Shown here: one piece after another, positions 45,131-56,308 of the stretch
Layout of the letters: each line of letters opens with the position of its first letter
Numbering within the stretch: the first letter of the stretch is position 1
Assembly: GCA_037951165.1 (NCBI GenBank)
Contig: JBBDHG010000151.1
Coordinates: forward strand, 2,605,001-2,669,000
From: Lophius americanus
Lineage: Eukaryota; Chordata; Actinopteri; Lophiiformes; Lophiidae
Direction of reading: 5' to 3'
Length of the DNA: 64,000 nt
Made by a program: the position numbers and the translations under genes
Notes under the pieces: model-generated
Told to the model about the DNA's origin: nothing
Databases searched by the model: none
What the model saw: only the letters and a program-made list of their open reading frames with translations

Positions 45131-46911
45131 GTCCATCAGAAAGCCTCTGACCATTTACACGACAACCGTTTCAACATAAAACTGCAAAAGTTTATTGGGT
45201 TTTGGTATTTCTTTAATTAATGGTTTACTTAGACAAACCAGAGCGGGTGAATGTTGAAAAAATCAACTCATTTATCTCAATACCTCTAGATTCTCATGAA
45301 TTTAGGGAGGATAAGAGACTGAACAAGATGGAAAGAATAGTAGAAACAACAAAGAACGATTCTCGCCGAGGGTCCAGAGATATAGTCTGGAGATACAGAG
45401 GAGAACTCTGGACCAGATGCGCACCAGTTCCTGCATCTACCCAAAAACTCATGAGGACAAAGACATCAAAGCCAGTGTGAGTTACTTTGGCATCAAAGCT
45501 AGCTCTAAGGATAAGGAATATATATTCAAGCAGATTTCACTAACTAGGTTTATCATCCTGTTTGGGGATCGATGTGATTTTACATCAGCCAGTGGGGAGA
45601 GGGTACTATAGCGGAGGGGCATTGATTGGGCCACCACTCCAGACCACTCTACAAGAGATTGTAGGATAGCTAAAGGCTCGAGAGAAAATTGTGAAGTTAC
45701 GCCCTGATGACCTTTTCTCCAGGTCAAGGTCATTTGCACTTTTAATAAGTTTGTGATGTAGCGTCTCTGACTTAATTAATCTGAATGTATAGGAAAAAAA
45801 CAACATCTTTTTAATCACGATACTCTAATAACTCTCTAATAACTATTTTTGATCTTTTTGACCTGTTGTCACCCTGTGAAACCTCATTTCAGACAAACAG
45901 ACTAGGAGAGTTGGATTTTCCCTCCCACTCGAGCCAAGAAAGGGTATATGAGTAATTTCCGAAATTGTCAGACTATTACTTTAACATATTTTTGCTGAAA
46001 AACAACAAAATGATTTTGTGGCTGTGACAAAAAGAAACTCTTGAGCTGCTGGCCAGCTGTATTTTGGCCCTCCAGGTCACCCTCTCTTTCTGGAACAATG
46101 TTTTTGCTGAGTGGGCTCGTCGCGTCCAGCCGCTGCCTTTGCTATTGTTCTGTTGTCTTTATCGTACTGTACGAGTGTTTCGGCCCACCTGCCCAAGTCT
46201 CACACACGCAGGAGTGTTCAGCCTCCACAGCTGGCCGGTTGGCACGTGGCCTGACCCCGACTGTTGAAATGTCAAGGGTCACAGGTTGCCTTCCAACAGA
46301 TGGACTCTCTGAGTGTGCGTGTTTGTCGGGGGGTTGGGCAGAGCTGATTGTGGATGTGTGCTCACATGGCTTTAACGTGACGACAAACACAACATAGAGG
46401 GTGGGAGGGAGTGCAGAGCGAGCCTGGCGTGTGCCGGGGTCATGACAGGTCAGAGGTCAGTGAAGCTGACAAAGGCCACTGACTCCACTTAGGGCCCTAA
46501 CCCGCGGCTGGAGCCTTTTACAGCTGCGCTTACTAGTGACATGGCTTTTGTGGTTCTACCCCCGATGATTGGACTGAAAGTCCTGTCGAAAATGCGAGAG
46601 GAGGCTGCTGATTAGAAGACAGGAAGTAAATGTAAAGGGTTCATTAGGTTTGTGGTTTTCAGTTGTAAGCATAATTGTTCAACCCACCATTGTCAATTAG
46701 GTTCTTGAAAAAGTAAAGTGTTATTAAGCAGTTTGTAACAACCAAATCAAACCAGAACACTTGAACTAGGTCGGCTTAACAGATTTTTTTTATTTTTATT
46801 GTGGTCCAAATAACCTTCATATATTGATTTTAAGGTGAGAGGTTTTTTTGTAAAGCCCTAAATTTACATAAAAGCTCTAAGACGTACTGAACGCTCAACT
46901 GTGGTTTTCAA
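45131..46911. other. unassigned non-coding sequence
   Basis: A plus-strand frame at 45220-45480 (86 codons) and one partly overlapping at 45417-45611 have ordinary composition but no motif I recognise. 46030-46520 is unique sequence of balanced composition. No exon called. Confidence 0.3.
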
Positions 46912-47173
46912 AGAAAAACAAGCACCTCCTAGTGGACAAAATGTTAAACTATTAGGGTAAAGTATATATACAAGGTAAATGTCCCCAAGTCAATTCATAT
47001 GGACCAAATTTGGGCTAATTTGGACCAACTGTTGCAAAGTTATGTCCAAAACAGGGTTTTTTGTAAAAAATAAAAAGTCCCAAAATAAGTAAAATATGAA
47101 TTGTGAGAGTAAAACAGACTATATATAAAATAAACATCTCTTCAAGTCAAATAGTATGCGCCCAACTTGGACC

Positions 47174-47293
47174 AAATGGGAAATGGGTTCAGTATCTTTC
47201 TGGAGAAGGAGATGAAGACTGCAGGAGCCTGGGATTGAACACCCGACCTTCTGATACTACGACGACCCCTCTACCTCCTCAGTCACAGCCATC
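47174..47293 (-). mobile_element. tRNA-derived SINE, nearly complete
   Basis: On the minus strand: head with CTGTGACTGAGGAGGTAGAG, spacer GGGTCGTCGTAGTATCAG, B-box region AAGGTCGGGTGTTCAATCCC, GGCTCCTGCAGTCTTC and tail ending CTGAACCC. The A- and B-box-like elements are both readable. It sits inside a GGGGGAGC-module copy and so inserted later. Confidence 0.75.
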
Positions 47294-47405
47294 CAACTTC
47301 AAAGGAGTTCCACATTCAAACCAGAAAGTTATGAAAACAATCCTTGTGCTCAAGCGTCTGCAAAAAAGATTGATGAATGAAAATTGCTGTAGTTTGCAAT
47401 CCAGG

Positions 47406-47419
47406 CCAGCAGATGGCGG
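47406..47419 (+). promoter_or_regulatory. CTCF-like motif
   Basis: CCAGCAGATGGCGG fits the CTCF core consensus CCASYAGRKGGCRS at every position. Binding is not shown by sequence alone. Confidence 0.4.
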
Positions 47420-47530
47420 TGTAGTGTTTCAGAATTGAGAAATTATGACCTAAAGACATTTGGAGATAAAACTCGCCCCTAGTATGGGAAATATACAACC
47501 AACTTTTCCCCAAATCATCTTTTCTTCCTC

Positions 47531-48084
47531 TCACTGAGGTCTATGTGGGTACAAAATTTAAAAATGATTCATGAAACAGTTTTTGCGTTAGTTGTTTGAG
47601 TTGCATTCATTGCAGAAATCCTCGTTTTGCTGATTTGTGTTGTTGGAATGAAAGCAAAGCGATTGCTTTTCATGATTATCTCAAAAAACACATTCTTCCT
47701 TGATTTTGATCAAGATCAAGAATGTCGGCAGAGACCTTTACTGTTCAGCCCATTTATCATTTTCACACTCAAGCAGGTGATCTTCGTCTTTCACTGATGT
47801 AGGGACAATTCCTTCCATGGCATCATCTGCAGTCGGCAAACCCCGGGACTGCTCTCCAAATTGGATAATGGCAGTCCAATAACAGTCCCTGCCAGAATCC
47901 CAGGGGATGGGGGGAGCATATAACGTGGACAGACTGTGACAAGTTCAATGTGATTATTGTGAAAATAGCCTCAATCTGTGTAGAATACCATTTTTCTGAT
48001 TTGTTTTGATTCCTGGCAGTCCGGTCACAAATGCCGGTCTGCTGTCCGGTGGTCGGGGACCACTGGAGTTGAGGGTAAGAAGGA
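47531..48084. other. unassigned non-coding sequence
   Basis: No element recognised with confidence; part may be the eroded upstream portion of the Tc1 remnant that follows. Confidence 0.3.
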
Positions 48085-48445
48085 TTCCATCAAGTATGAA
48101 GAGGTCCTACAAAATCAAACAGTCTCCATCTGTGAAGAAGCTGGAGCTCGTGCGTCAACGGATATTCCAAAAGGTCAACAATCCCATACAGACCTCAAAG
48201 TCCACCACGACTTGGTTTCAGAAGACCTTTTGCAACATTCCAGTTGCCTGACTTGAGTTTCGGATAAATAAAAAAAAATCTCTGGTGGGATTTGAAGAAG
48301 ATGATTGAAGCATGTAAACACGGGAAACATTACGAAAGTGGAGGCAAGAGGAAAGAGTTAAGATTCCTCATGAACGCTACCAGAAGCTGGTTATAACATC
48401 TGGAGGGTTCTACTCACGGGAACCAATGCTACTACGAAATAATTA
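48085..48445 (+). pseudogene. Tc1-like transposase remnant
   Basis: NNPIQTSKSTTTWFQKTF at about 48178-48235 corresponds to the Tc1 block DNDPKHTSKSTMAWFQKK, which contains the second catalytic aspartate (here changed to Asn). About 40 bp later GTGGGATTTGAAGAAGATGA stands for the LWWDLKKA block, and CGCTACCAGAAGCTGG for the C-terminal RCQKLV. The SPDLNP segment between is deleted. Inactive. Confidence 0.7.
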
Positions 48446-48599
48446 AAACATGAGAAAATTTGCTTGATAAAACTTCTTGAAAAATAACATAGTTCGAAAA
48501 AAGGTCTCAAACAGTCCATATTGACTCAACTTGACTATTTCTATAATGTCAGCAGACTGCTCTGAGATCAGATCCATCAGTGACTCGATAATGAAGATA
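48446..48599. other. short unassigned spacer
   Basis: GGTCTCAAACAGTCCATATT and neighbouring sequence; nothing recognised. Confidence 0.3.
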
Positions 48600-49350
48600 A
48601 ATACAGTAAACTAGTTTTTCTGTGGTCATTAATAAAACAAGATATATTCCCTTGAGTAAATTCATATCACCTAAATTTATTAAGAATTGGACTTATGGAA
48701 TGGAAGTTACAAACGTGAAACGGTTTTCCACAAAAAACTTCCTCCAATGAGAAAAATATGAACTATTATATCGACATCATATATATACAAGGTAGATCTC
48801 CTTGTGTGGATTTATACGACCACATTTAGACGTAATCGGGTGTATGGTTGGGAAGTAACCCACTGAAAACTGTGATTTTTGTAACGTAAAAAAAAAGAAG
48901 GGGCTAAAATGTGACATGAAAGTTAGATTTTCTTTGAAGTTGTTCAGAAAAAGTAAATTTGGAATAAATCCGATCAATGGTCAGGAAGTTATGTCCGCTA
49001 AAAAGTGTTTTTGTTAAAAAGTCTCCCCTAGTGAGTAAAATATGAACCGTTAGAGTAAAATATGACAAATTCAAGTTGGAAATCCTCGACTTGATTCATA
49101 TGCATCAAATTTGGACCAAATTGGCCCAACAGTGAGGAAGTTACGGCCGGAAACTTCCTGGATTGCTTCCGTTACGTGCAACCTCACCCTCAGAGTTTTT
49201 TTTATCAAAACACCCCCCCCTTAGTGAGCAAAACATGAACTACTAGAGTAAAATCAGATGCAAGACCAGATGCACAGAATTGGACTAAATCCTAACGGTT
49301 GAGAAACTATGGCCCGAAAAACTTCGAGATAATGCTTCCCAGTTCTTCTA
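48600..49350 (-). mobile_element. GGGGGAGC-module family, longest tandem copy (about four modules)
   Basis: Reversed landmarks repeat: ATGAACTATTATATCG, AGGTAGATCTCC, CTCCCCTAGTGAGTAAAATA (about 49023), ATGAACCGTTAGAGTAAAAT, TTGATTCATATGCATCAAAT, GAGGAAGTTACGGCC, CCCTTAGTGAGCAAAACATG (about 49208), GGACTAAATCCTAACGG and GAGAAACTATGGCCCG. Module spacing is about 170-200 bp. Neither inverted end is clear. Confidence 0.72.
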
Positions 49351-49537
49351 CGGACTAAGATCCAAAATATTTGACAATGACCCATGACGTATGTTTTGAG
49401 TTATAGCGTCAACGCGCCTAACTTTGCTTCCGAGTGTACCTCCGCGTATCAGAAGAGGGAGACGGTCGCTCTGTTTTCAGCCAAGAGATGGAAACATTTG
49501 CCTCAAATATGTCTGTTTGGTATAAACGCTGAGCAGA

Positions 49538-49571
49538 AAGAGAGAGAGAGGGAGAGAGAGGGGGGGGGGGG
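49538..49571. repeat. (GA)n plus G-run
   Basis: AGAGAGAGAGGGAGAGAGAGG then a run of about twelve G. Confidence 0.88.
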
Positions 49572-49778
49572 GAGAAATGGAGGGGATGCGAGGGAGCTGC
49601 CAGTGTGAGAAAGGGAGGGATTTGGAGAGACGGCATAGGAGTGACAGAGAGATAGGATCCCATGGAAAAGGCCTTGTTTGCCAGCTGGGTGAAGCATGAG
49701 ATCATTGCGCCGTGCTACTCTGCACCATTATCCCCTAAACCCTGCACTCCTCCTCTGTCTGCCTCCTGTTAACCCCTT

Positions 49779-49818
49779 CACACACACACACACACACTCA
49801 CACACACCGACACACACT
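49779..49818. repeat. (CA)n microsatellite, imperfect
   Basis: CA units with CTCA and CGACA interruptions. Confidence 0.88.
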
Positions 49819-50563
49819 CATCTGACTGTTGTGTTTATTGATGACTCAAGCTTGCCGTTTCTTTCCGGATACACAGTCAACACTGGAGCTCTGGCACCTC
49901 GGGGCCTAATGGACTGATCTCGACTGTTTACAGCTGGCCTTTCTAGAATGACTCACAAAGGAACAAAGAGGTCTCTGTGTGCGGGAGAGCTTTTCCTATC
50001 CTCATCAACGGGACCCACCGACATGCACTGTACTTTTCCTCAAATATCCCTCCTGTCACTCCTCTTTTGACAAAACTCGTCGTCCCCTCCGCCGGCCGGC
50101 GCTCTCAGCGCCACAATCGCCGTCTTTCATCCCTCGGACAGGAAGGTGCTTCACCTTGTCATCTGTCAGCACTTAGACCCACACACAACCTATTACCTTC
50201 TTCCTCCTCCGTTACGTTCACCCATTCATTCCATTATTTTGCCCTTCCCTTCCTCCTCTGCGCTTCACCCTAACGGCCCATAAACCTGGTGACCTCCAGA
50301 ACGTGCACATCTGCACCCTGAAGGATCCAAAAAAACAACAACCAAGGGGTCATTCATAAAACAGTGAACTTTTGTTGCAGTTTTTTTTTTTTTTGCTCTT
50401 GTAGTGGCGACTGAGGCTCAGAGGTTGTAGAAGCAGTTTGCTTATCCGCAGTCCTGGAGCGAGATACAGAACTTTTATTTGCTCGCTACGGCTGCACTCG
50501 GTAAGAATGTGCATGAATGCCGGTTCATGTTGTGGAGCGTTTGAGTCGTCTAAAAGTCAAGTC

Positions 50564-50745
50564 GATTTTAATTATATGGCGCTAAATTACTACTAAACGT
50601 CATCTCAAGGCACTTTCCAAGGAGATCACCACTGGACAGTACTCTTTATTCTACACAGATCCAACTGTTAGGTGCAAACCCTTTGAGACAGTGGTGGGAA
50701 TAAACTGCCTTTTAACAGGCAGAAACCTTGAGTAGGTCCCGACCT
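50564..50745 (+). repeat. dispersed teleost repeat, copy 2
   Basis: Same order of landmarks as the copy at 42705: TTTTAATTATATGGCGCTAA, CATCTCAAGGCACTTT, CCTTTTAACAGGCAGAAACC and TTGAGTAGGTCCCGAC, in the same orientation. It is better preserved at its 5' side. Confidence 0.62.
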
Positions 50746-50799
50746 ACCTTAAGTCGATTAGACCATCCTCAGCCTACTGGATCCTACTACTGGGTGGGT

Positions 50800-51245
50800 T
50801 TTATCGCAAACGGTTTTGGGCCATAACTACTCAGCTGTTGGTCCGGTCCAAATTTGGTGTTTATGAATTGACTGGAGATCAATCTTGTATTCATCATGTT
50901 TGATTTACTCGACTAGTTTATATTTTAATCACCATCGGAAGCCTTTTTACAAAAAAGAAAACAACACAGTTTTCCAGACATAACTTTCTTACCGTTGTGG
51001 CGATTTACTCCAGATATTGTACGTATGAATCAACTTGAGGAGATCTGTGTCTCTTAATGTAATCATATCACACTCTAATAGTTCATATTTCACTCACTAG
51101 GGGGAGCGTCTTTACCAAAAAAAAATAAAAAAATACCGGGACATGCATTACATTTAATCAGAAGAGTTCAATCCAGGGGATCCCTTGTACAACGCAGGGT
51201 ATTGGGGACTTGAAAATCTGCGACTGCAGATTGAGGACAGGTCTA
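50800..51245 (+). mobile_element. GGGGGAGC-module family copy (two modules)
   Basis: Starts inside a module (GGGCCATAACTACTCAGCTG, TTGGTCCGGTCC), then AAATTTGGTGTTTATGAATT, a degraded module start CACCATCGGAAGCC, GACATAACTTTCTTACCG, TTGAGGAGATCTGTG, CACTAGGGGGAGC (51095-51107), GAGTTCAATCCAGGGGATC and TTGTACAACGCAGGGTATTG. The right inverted end is truncated after GGGGACTT. Confidence 0.8.
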
Positions 51246-52205
51246 TCAGATCGGGCGGATTTCTCGGACGCACAAAAATTGACGATTTGTCAGTATTTAT
51301 CAGATTAAACACAAACTTTCCATCCAACTGTAAAAGTCTGAAGTGACGACATCATCCTCCAATCATCATTCCGAGGTCTCCAGCTGGCCATCTCCCCCCC
51401 CCCATACACTCCCCTCCACCCACCCTTGAACCCTTCACCTTTATCCCAGTTCCCCAGCTGTCCTCCTCTGTGTACCTTTACGTTTTACTGATATGTGTCT
51501 TTCCAGGCTCGCATGAGGTCATCAGCGCCTGACATTTGCCGGTTGACATCAGCTTTCCACTTTGCGAAGGCTGTAAAGGCCCGTGTTTGTTTGTTTAGCG
51601 CAAAGCCCCGGCGCGAGCACCGCTCCGGCGCGAGCACTGCTGCGGCGCTCACCGATTAACCCGCCCGTAAAACAACACCCCATAGGAATGTCTGGAATTA
51701 CACACAACAAGGATTAGCTCATCCCTGTCTGTTGTCTCTGGCTCTCCCCGTTTGTCATTCTTTCAGCGAGGCAGAGATGGACAGACCGAGATAAAGACAG
51801 GAGCACAGTCGGTACTTTAACCTGAAGGCCTCAAGATCTGAACCCTGAAGAAGAAGAAAAAAGCGTTGAGTTCTTTTTCTTCTTACATTCTCGTCTAATC
51901 GTTTTGAGGGAAAACCAGCAGAAACAGCTGTTGGCTCTGCAGCTGGCATTTCTGATCCCTGTGGATAACCAGCCACGCTTAGATGGCATGACATCAGGCT
52001 CAGATCATTCCAGGCCGAGTTACGACAGAGATTCATTTAAGGGAACTTTTGTTTGAAGAAATCGAAAAGGGTAAACACTGACTCAGACTTCAGAGAACTT
52101 TGTGGGACTTTCATACTTAATGATACAAATACAGACGCTTGAGATGGGACCAACGGGGATGAAGTGGGTCGGCACAGTGCTGAAGGGCGTCGTGGTACCT
52201 GAAAT
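51246..52205. other. unassigned non-coding sequence
   Basis: Contains a GC-rich 18-bp direct repeat at 51609-51646 (CCGGCGCGAGCACCGCT then CCGGCGCGAGCACTGCT). Nothing else recognised. Confidence 0.35.
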
Positions 52206-52945
52206 GAATAAATAAAAGCACACAATTAAATTGAAGATTTTATCTAAATAAGTAAATAAGGGTTTTTAATGAAAAATATGATTAGATTTGTAAATAATGT
52301 AATAAAATGACTAATAAAAAATGATCAAGTTAATGACAAAATAAAATGAATTGGTAAATAAAGAAAAAAAAATATGAGTTTAAGTAACCGCGTGAAAAAC
52401 TAAATAAAATAATTTAGTAAATAAATATGAGTTTAAGTAACTGCATGAAAAACAAAATAAAATAATTTAGTAAATAAATATGAGTTTAAGTAACTGCGTG
52501 AAAAAGAAAATAAAATAATTTAGTAAATAAATATGAGTTTAAGTAACTGCATGAAAAACAAAATAAATTAATTTAGTAGATAAATAAAAATAAATATGAG
52601 TAAATGTTACTGCTTGAAAAATAGCATAAAATATATTAGTAGATTTAAAAATAAATATATGTATAAAATAAATTCATAAAAATAATGAAGTTAACGACAA
52701 AGTAAAATGAATTAGTTAATCAATTAAAATAAATATATGTATAAAATAAACTACTAAAAATAATCAAGTTAACGACAAAGTAAAATGAATTAGTAAATAA
52801 ATAAAAATAAATATTAGTAAAAGAAACTGCATGAAAAATATAATAAAATAAATAAGTAGATAAATAAAAATAAATATATGTATAAAATAAATGAACAAAT
52901 GAAAATGAGATCAATTACAAAATAAATGAATGAATGAATGAGGTT
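52206..52945. repeat. AT-rich tandem array, 53-bp units then longer units
   Basis: GAGTTTAAGTAACTGC-type landmarks begin at 52376, 52429, 52482 and 52535, an exact 53-bp period. The downstream half uses a related longer unit: AAGTTAACGACAAAGTAAAA recurs near 52690 and 52765. Composition is dominated by AAATAAAT. Confidence 0.92.
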
Positions 52946-53104
52946 CAAAACCAAGAATCAAACAGCCTTTCATGCTCACATTCTCACCTACAGGTCAATT
53001 AGAGTCATCAGTTCATTAATCCACACTGCCTGTTTCTGGGCTGTTGGAGGAAGATGGAGAATTCACCGAAACACTGGTTGAACATTTTACTCACAGCAGA
53101 ATGA

Positions 53105-53152
53105 CTCCACCTCTCCAGGTGGATTTGAACCCAGGACCTTCTCGTGTGAGGT
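53105..53152 (-). mobile_element. possible SINE scrap of a second family
   Basis: CCAGGTGGATTTGAACCCAG then GACCTTCTCGTGTGAGG matches a tRNA B-box-containing phrase found in many fish repeats (GGATTCGAACCCAGGACCTT). No A-box or tail is seen. Confidence 0.35.
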
Positions 53153-53648
53153 ATGATTTAATTCAGTTAAATCTTTCCTCTACCACATTCTTGTGGACTT
53201 GGATTTCCTTTTTTTTTCAGTCTAACTGTGGGCTATATGAAAAAACAGTGAATGCTCCCTGCAGACATTATCCAAGGGCATTCTGGGAAATGTAGGAAAT
53301 AACTTATACCAATTGAGGGAGAGAAAATCACACTCAGGATGGTAAATAAGCATGTTTACATCAAATAAAGGTTAACTGTGCTTGTCATTCATGCCAAATG
53401 AATGTTTATTTTTTCGTTTGTTTTGTTTGTCATTATTCCACACAGGATTTTCCTAATTCCACAAAGCAGATAATATGCAAACAGTTCTTTAAAACATGTC
53501 AAAGGGAATAGAAAATAAGCCATATATTAAAAATTCAAAATCGACACTGAAAATGTTATTCATCAAAATGTTATTATTGTAATCAATCGTGGACAGGATC
53601 CACCCCGGAAGCTATTCACCGCTGCCTTCAAGTTAATTCCTGGTGAAC

Positions 53649-53663
53649 AGCGCCCTCTTGTGG
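53649..53663 (-). promoter_or_regulatory. CTCF-like motif
   Basis: On the minus strand CCACAAGAGGGCGCT differs from the CTCF core consensus at one position only (A where C or T is usual). Confidence 0.4.
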
Positions 53664-54385
53664 CGGGTGTGGAACTGAGCAGGTTTTTATATTTAAAAAA
53701 AATATATATATTATTTCTTATTTATCAGGGTATGAACATTCCTTTATAAATAAAGCATTTGAAGTGTTTCGCAGTCAGAAAAGCGTTTTTGGCTCGAGAA
53801 AGTTTCGGAATATTTTTCTGTATTCTTGAATGTTCAAGGATTAATCTGCACTCGGAAACATTTATATTGTTAGGATATTTTATTCACGGATTAATTTTGA
53901 GACGCTCGTGCTGTGAATTTGAACAGGGACCGTTAATATGATGATTTAAGACACATGGAAACACAACTTTTTTTTATAATGTTAAACTTTAATTGTGATA
54001 TAATTTGTATGTACAGAGTAACATAAATAGGTTTTATTCATTTATTTGTTTATTTGGATACCATGCTTCAAAGGTCCTGCACAATATGCGTGTAGTGAAC
54101 ACGGGAGGAGAATTACATTAAATTCAAATATTTTTAGGTTAGTCTTAGAAACATATTTAGACAAATTAAAATGAGATTATGTATGAATGTCTGCAGGGGA
54201 AACATTAAAAAAAAAGATCTTATATTAATTTATTGTCTCACTGATATTTATTTTTAAATATCTTTTTGTTAGTAAACAAAGATCGTTAGCTTCATTACAA
54301 AACTGTCTTACAATAGATGTTCCACCAGTAGAATATTACTCTGACCCGAACATGAACAAATACTGAGTTCTTGTGCAGAATCGAG

Positions 54386-54399
54386 CCACTAGAGGGCGC
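54386..54399 (+). promoter_or_regulatory. CTCF-like motif
   Basis: CCACTAGAGGGCGC fits CCASYAGRKGGCRS at every position. Confidence 0.45.
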
Positions 54400-54539
54400 A
54401 GCTAGACCAAACAACAGGGTAGAAGGTTCTGTAGGAAAACTACTGGACCTGATTTCTTCCATTTATCTCAAAATGAACCGAATTGGGACTTATGAGAGAA
54501 AAGAAAAAGCCAGTTCAAAACAAAAAGAAGAAGAAATTA

Positions 54540-55265
54540 TATTTTGAGTTGTCATCTCACATCACTGGAGATCTTCTGGGTCTTCTGATCCCACTCTTCT
54601 GTGCAGAACTTCTCCTGCGCAGCAGCATTGGAGGGTTTGTGAGCATGAGATCTTTTCATGTCCCATAACAGCATCTCAGCGGGGTTCGGGTCCAGACTTT
54701 GACGAAGACCGTCCAGAACTTTCATTCCTTTTTTGATCCGTTCAGAGGTGGACTTTCTCTTCTGCTTGGTTTCATCGTTTTTGGCTGCACGAACTTCAAC
54801 TCCCGACTGATGACCTGACATTCTCTTGAAGCAGCAACGCTCCACTCCCACCTCCATGTTTTGACCGTCTGTCTGATGTTCTTCTAGTGGAACGCTGTGG
54901 TTGGTTCCCACCAGATGGAACAGAACCATTTCTCCCAGCAGCTGTGAGGTTCATTGAGGTTTGTTGGGAACATCAATTCAGACCAGCCTTAATGTTCCTC
55001 TGGGTCAGCAGTGGCCTCCTCCTCACCACTCTCCCATGATGTCATTTTAGCCCAGACACTTAAGGTACTAGTTCCTCATACGCTTTCTTCAGATCTTCTG
55101 CAACTTCCTGAATGAACCTTCACCCTCCTCTTTGGGGAACTCTTGAAGGTGAGGGTTCACTTACATTCCAAGACTGGTTCAAACACTCAATTCTTGTTGA
55201 TTTTGGCATAATGTGCTGCTGGGAAGACCTGCGGGTCAGCTTCCTGCTTCTGAAGATGTATGTTT
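54540..55265 (-). pseudogene. Tc1-like transposase remnant
   Basis: Read on the minus strand the segments follow the Tc1 transposase order. ATCATGGGAGAGTGGTGAGG then CCACTGCTGACCCAGAGG AAC (about 54990-55040) stands for the GRVTRRKPLLTxKN block. CATGGAGGTGGGAGTG near 54850 stands for the HGGGS block. A frame of 125 codons (54929-54552) ends with LDPNPAEMLLWDMKRS and HKPSNAAAQEKFCTEEW, matching DLNPIEMLWxDLKR and KPSNVAELxxFCxEEW. The catalytic glutamate of NPxE is kept, but the upstream half is frameshifted and the first aspartate region is not recognisable, so it is inactive. About 55065-55265 is less certain. Confidence 0.78.
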
Positions 55266-56308
55266 GGCAGTTTTATGGATTTAGTTTCTAAGGGGGCGAA
55301 CCGCTTTTGACAGGGACCCAAACGCTTTAAGAGAAGCTTCTTCTAAGTACGAGATACACAAACCTTAACAAACAAAAAAGAAGGACAGATACTTTCTCCC
55401 GGCACCATATATGCTCTCACCACCACAAATCATGGTGCTGATGTCAGTCAAGGTTATTTTCCAGACAAAGCACCTGCCCGATTCTTTGATTAAACTTGGG
55501 AAGAATGTGAAGCTGGGCTTCACCACCTTTTTGAATAAGAGACCAAAGACTGGTGACTCAGAGATGGGGATCCAACCGGGTCGCAATGTTCTTAATGAAT
55601 CATGTGACCTCATGCATGATGTTATTGACAAGTCTCCGGGTATCACCATCCCATCTTCCTTTCATGTTATCTGCACTCATCTCTTATCACTGATCCTCCT
55701 GTGCTTTCAGATCCAGCCTCTCCTGCTTTTATCTCACTTCCTCACCTGATATTTATATGTTGACTCAGTTCCATTCATTCCTTGCCAGAATCGGATCTTG
55801 CTATCTTTTTTTTTCCCCAAGTGTTTTTGAACTCTGTCTTGCTTTACGTGCCTGTTAGGACCTCCGCCTGATCGGCCAGGTGTTAAAGGTTTCCCGGCAC
55901 CTGGTTGGGTCCGATTGCTGTTTGCTTTTGATCCCTGCATCTTATCTAAGAGTTCAAGATTGCACAAACTGAACTTTTCCGTATTGGATTGTTCCTGTGT
56001 TGCGTGTCACCATGACACCTGGCAGCAGTCAGTACGGCGAGCCCATTCAACAACAAAAAAACAACCAGGGGAAATATTTCCAATACTGCACAATAAAAAG
56101 CGTCACTGCGGAACTCCAGACTTCTAGTAGGTCACGTAGAGACTGGTGGGCGGTGCAGATGATCCACTGATCGGGTGAACCGGGTCAGTAAAAGTTCTGA
56201 TTGGTACCAGGGCGGGTGGAAGGCGAGTTAAACCGGGTGAAGCACACCCGGTTATTATCCTCCCGATGAATCCTGAGTCATGTGAAAGCTGCCAAAAAAT
56301 ATTGCAAT
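55266..56308. other. unassigned non-coding sequence
   Basis: A 112-codon plus-strand frame (55411-55749) opposes a 94-codon minus-strand frame (55365-55649). Composition is ordinary, but I recognise no domain in either and see no convincing splice signals. Confidence 0.25.

Larger units (their letters stand above)
46912..47530 (-). mobile_element. GGGGGAGC-module family copy interrupted by a SINE
   Basis: On the plus strand the reversed landmarks run CACCTCCTAGTGG, AAACTATTAGGGTAAAGTAT, AAGTCAATTCATATGGACCA, AAGTTATGTCCAAAACAGGG, a second module, then after the SINE (47174-47293) and about 130 bp more, TTGAGAAATTATGACC, CGCCCCTAGTATGGG and AATATACAACCAACTTTTCC. The left end lies toward 47530. 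Confidence 0.72.
49351..50563. other. unassigned non-coding sequence with simple repeats
   Basis: Unique sequence apart from the listed microsatellites and an 18-nt T run at 50379-50394. Confidence 0.3.
52946..54539. other. unassigned non-coding sequence
   Basis: AT-rich, with nothing recognised apart from the SINE-like scrap and the two CTCF-like motifs listed separately. Confidence 0.3.

Noticed and set aside
55365..55749. Opposed frames of 94 and 112 codons as a gene
   Set aside because: They overlap on opposite strands and neither contains a recognisable domain.
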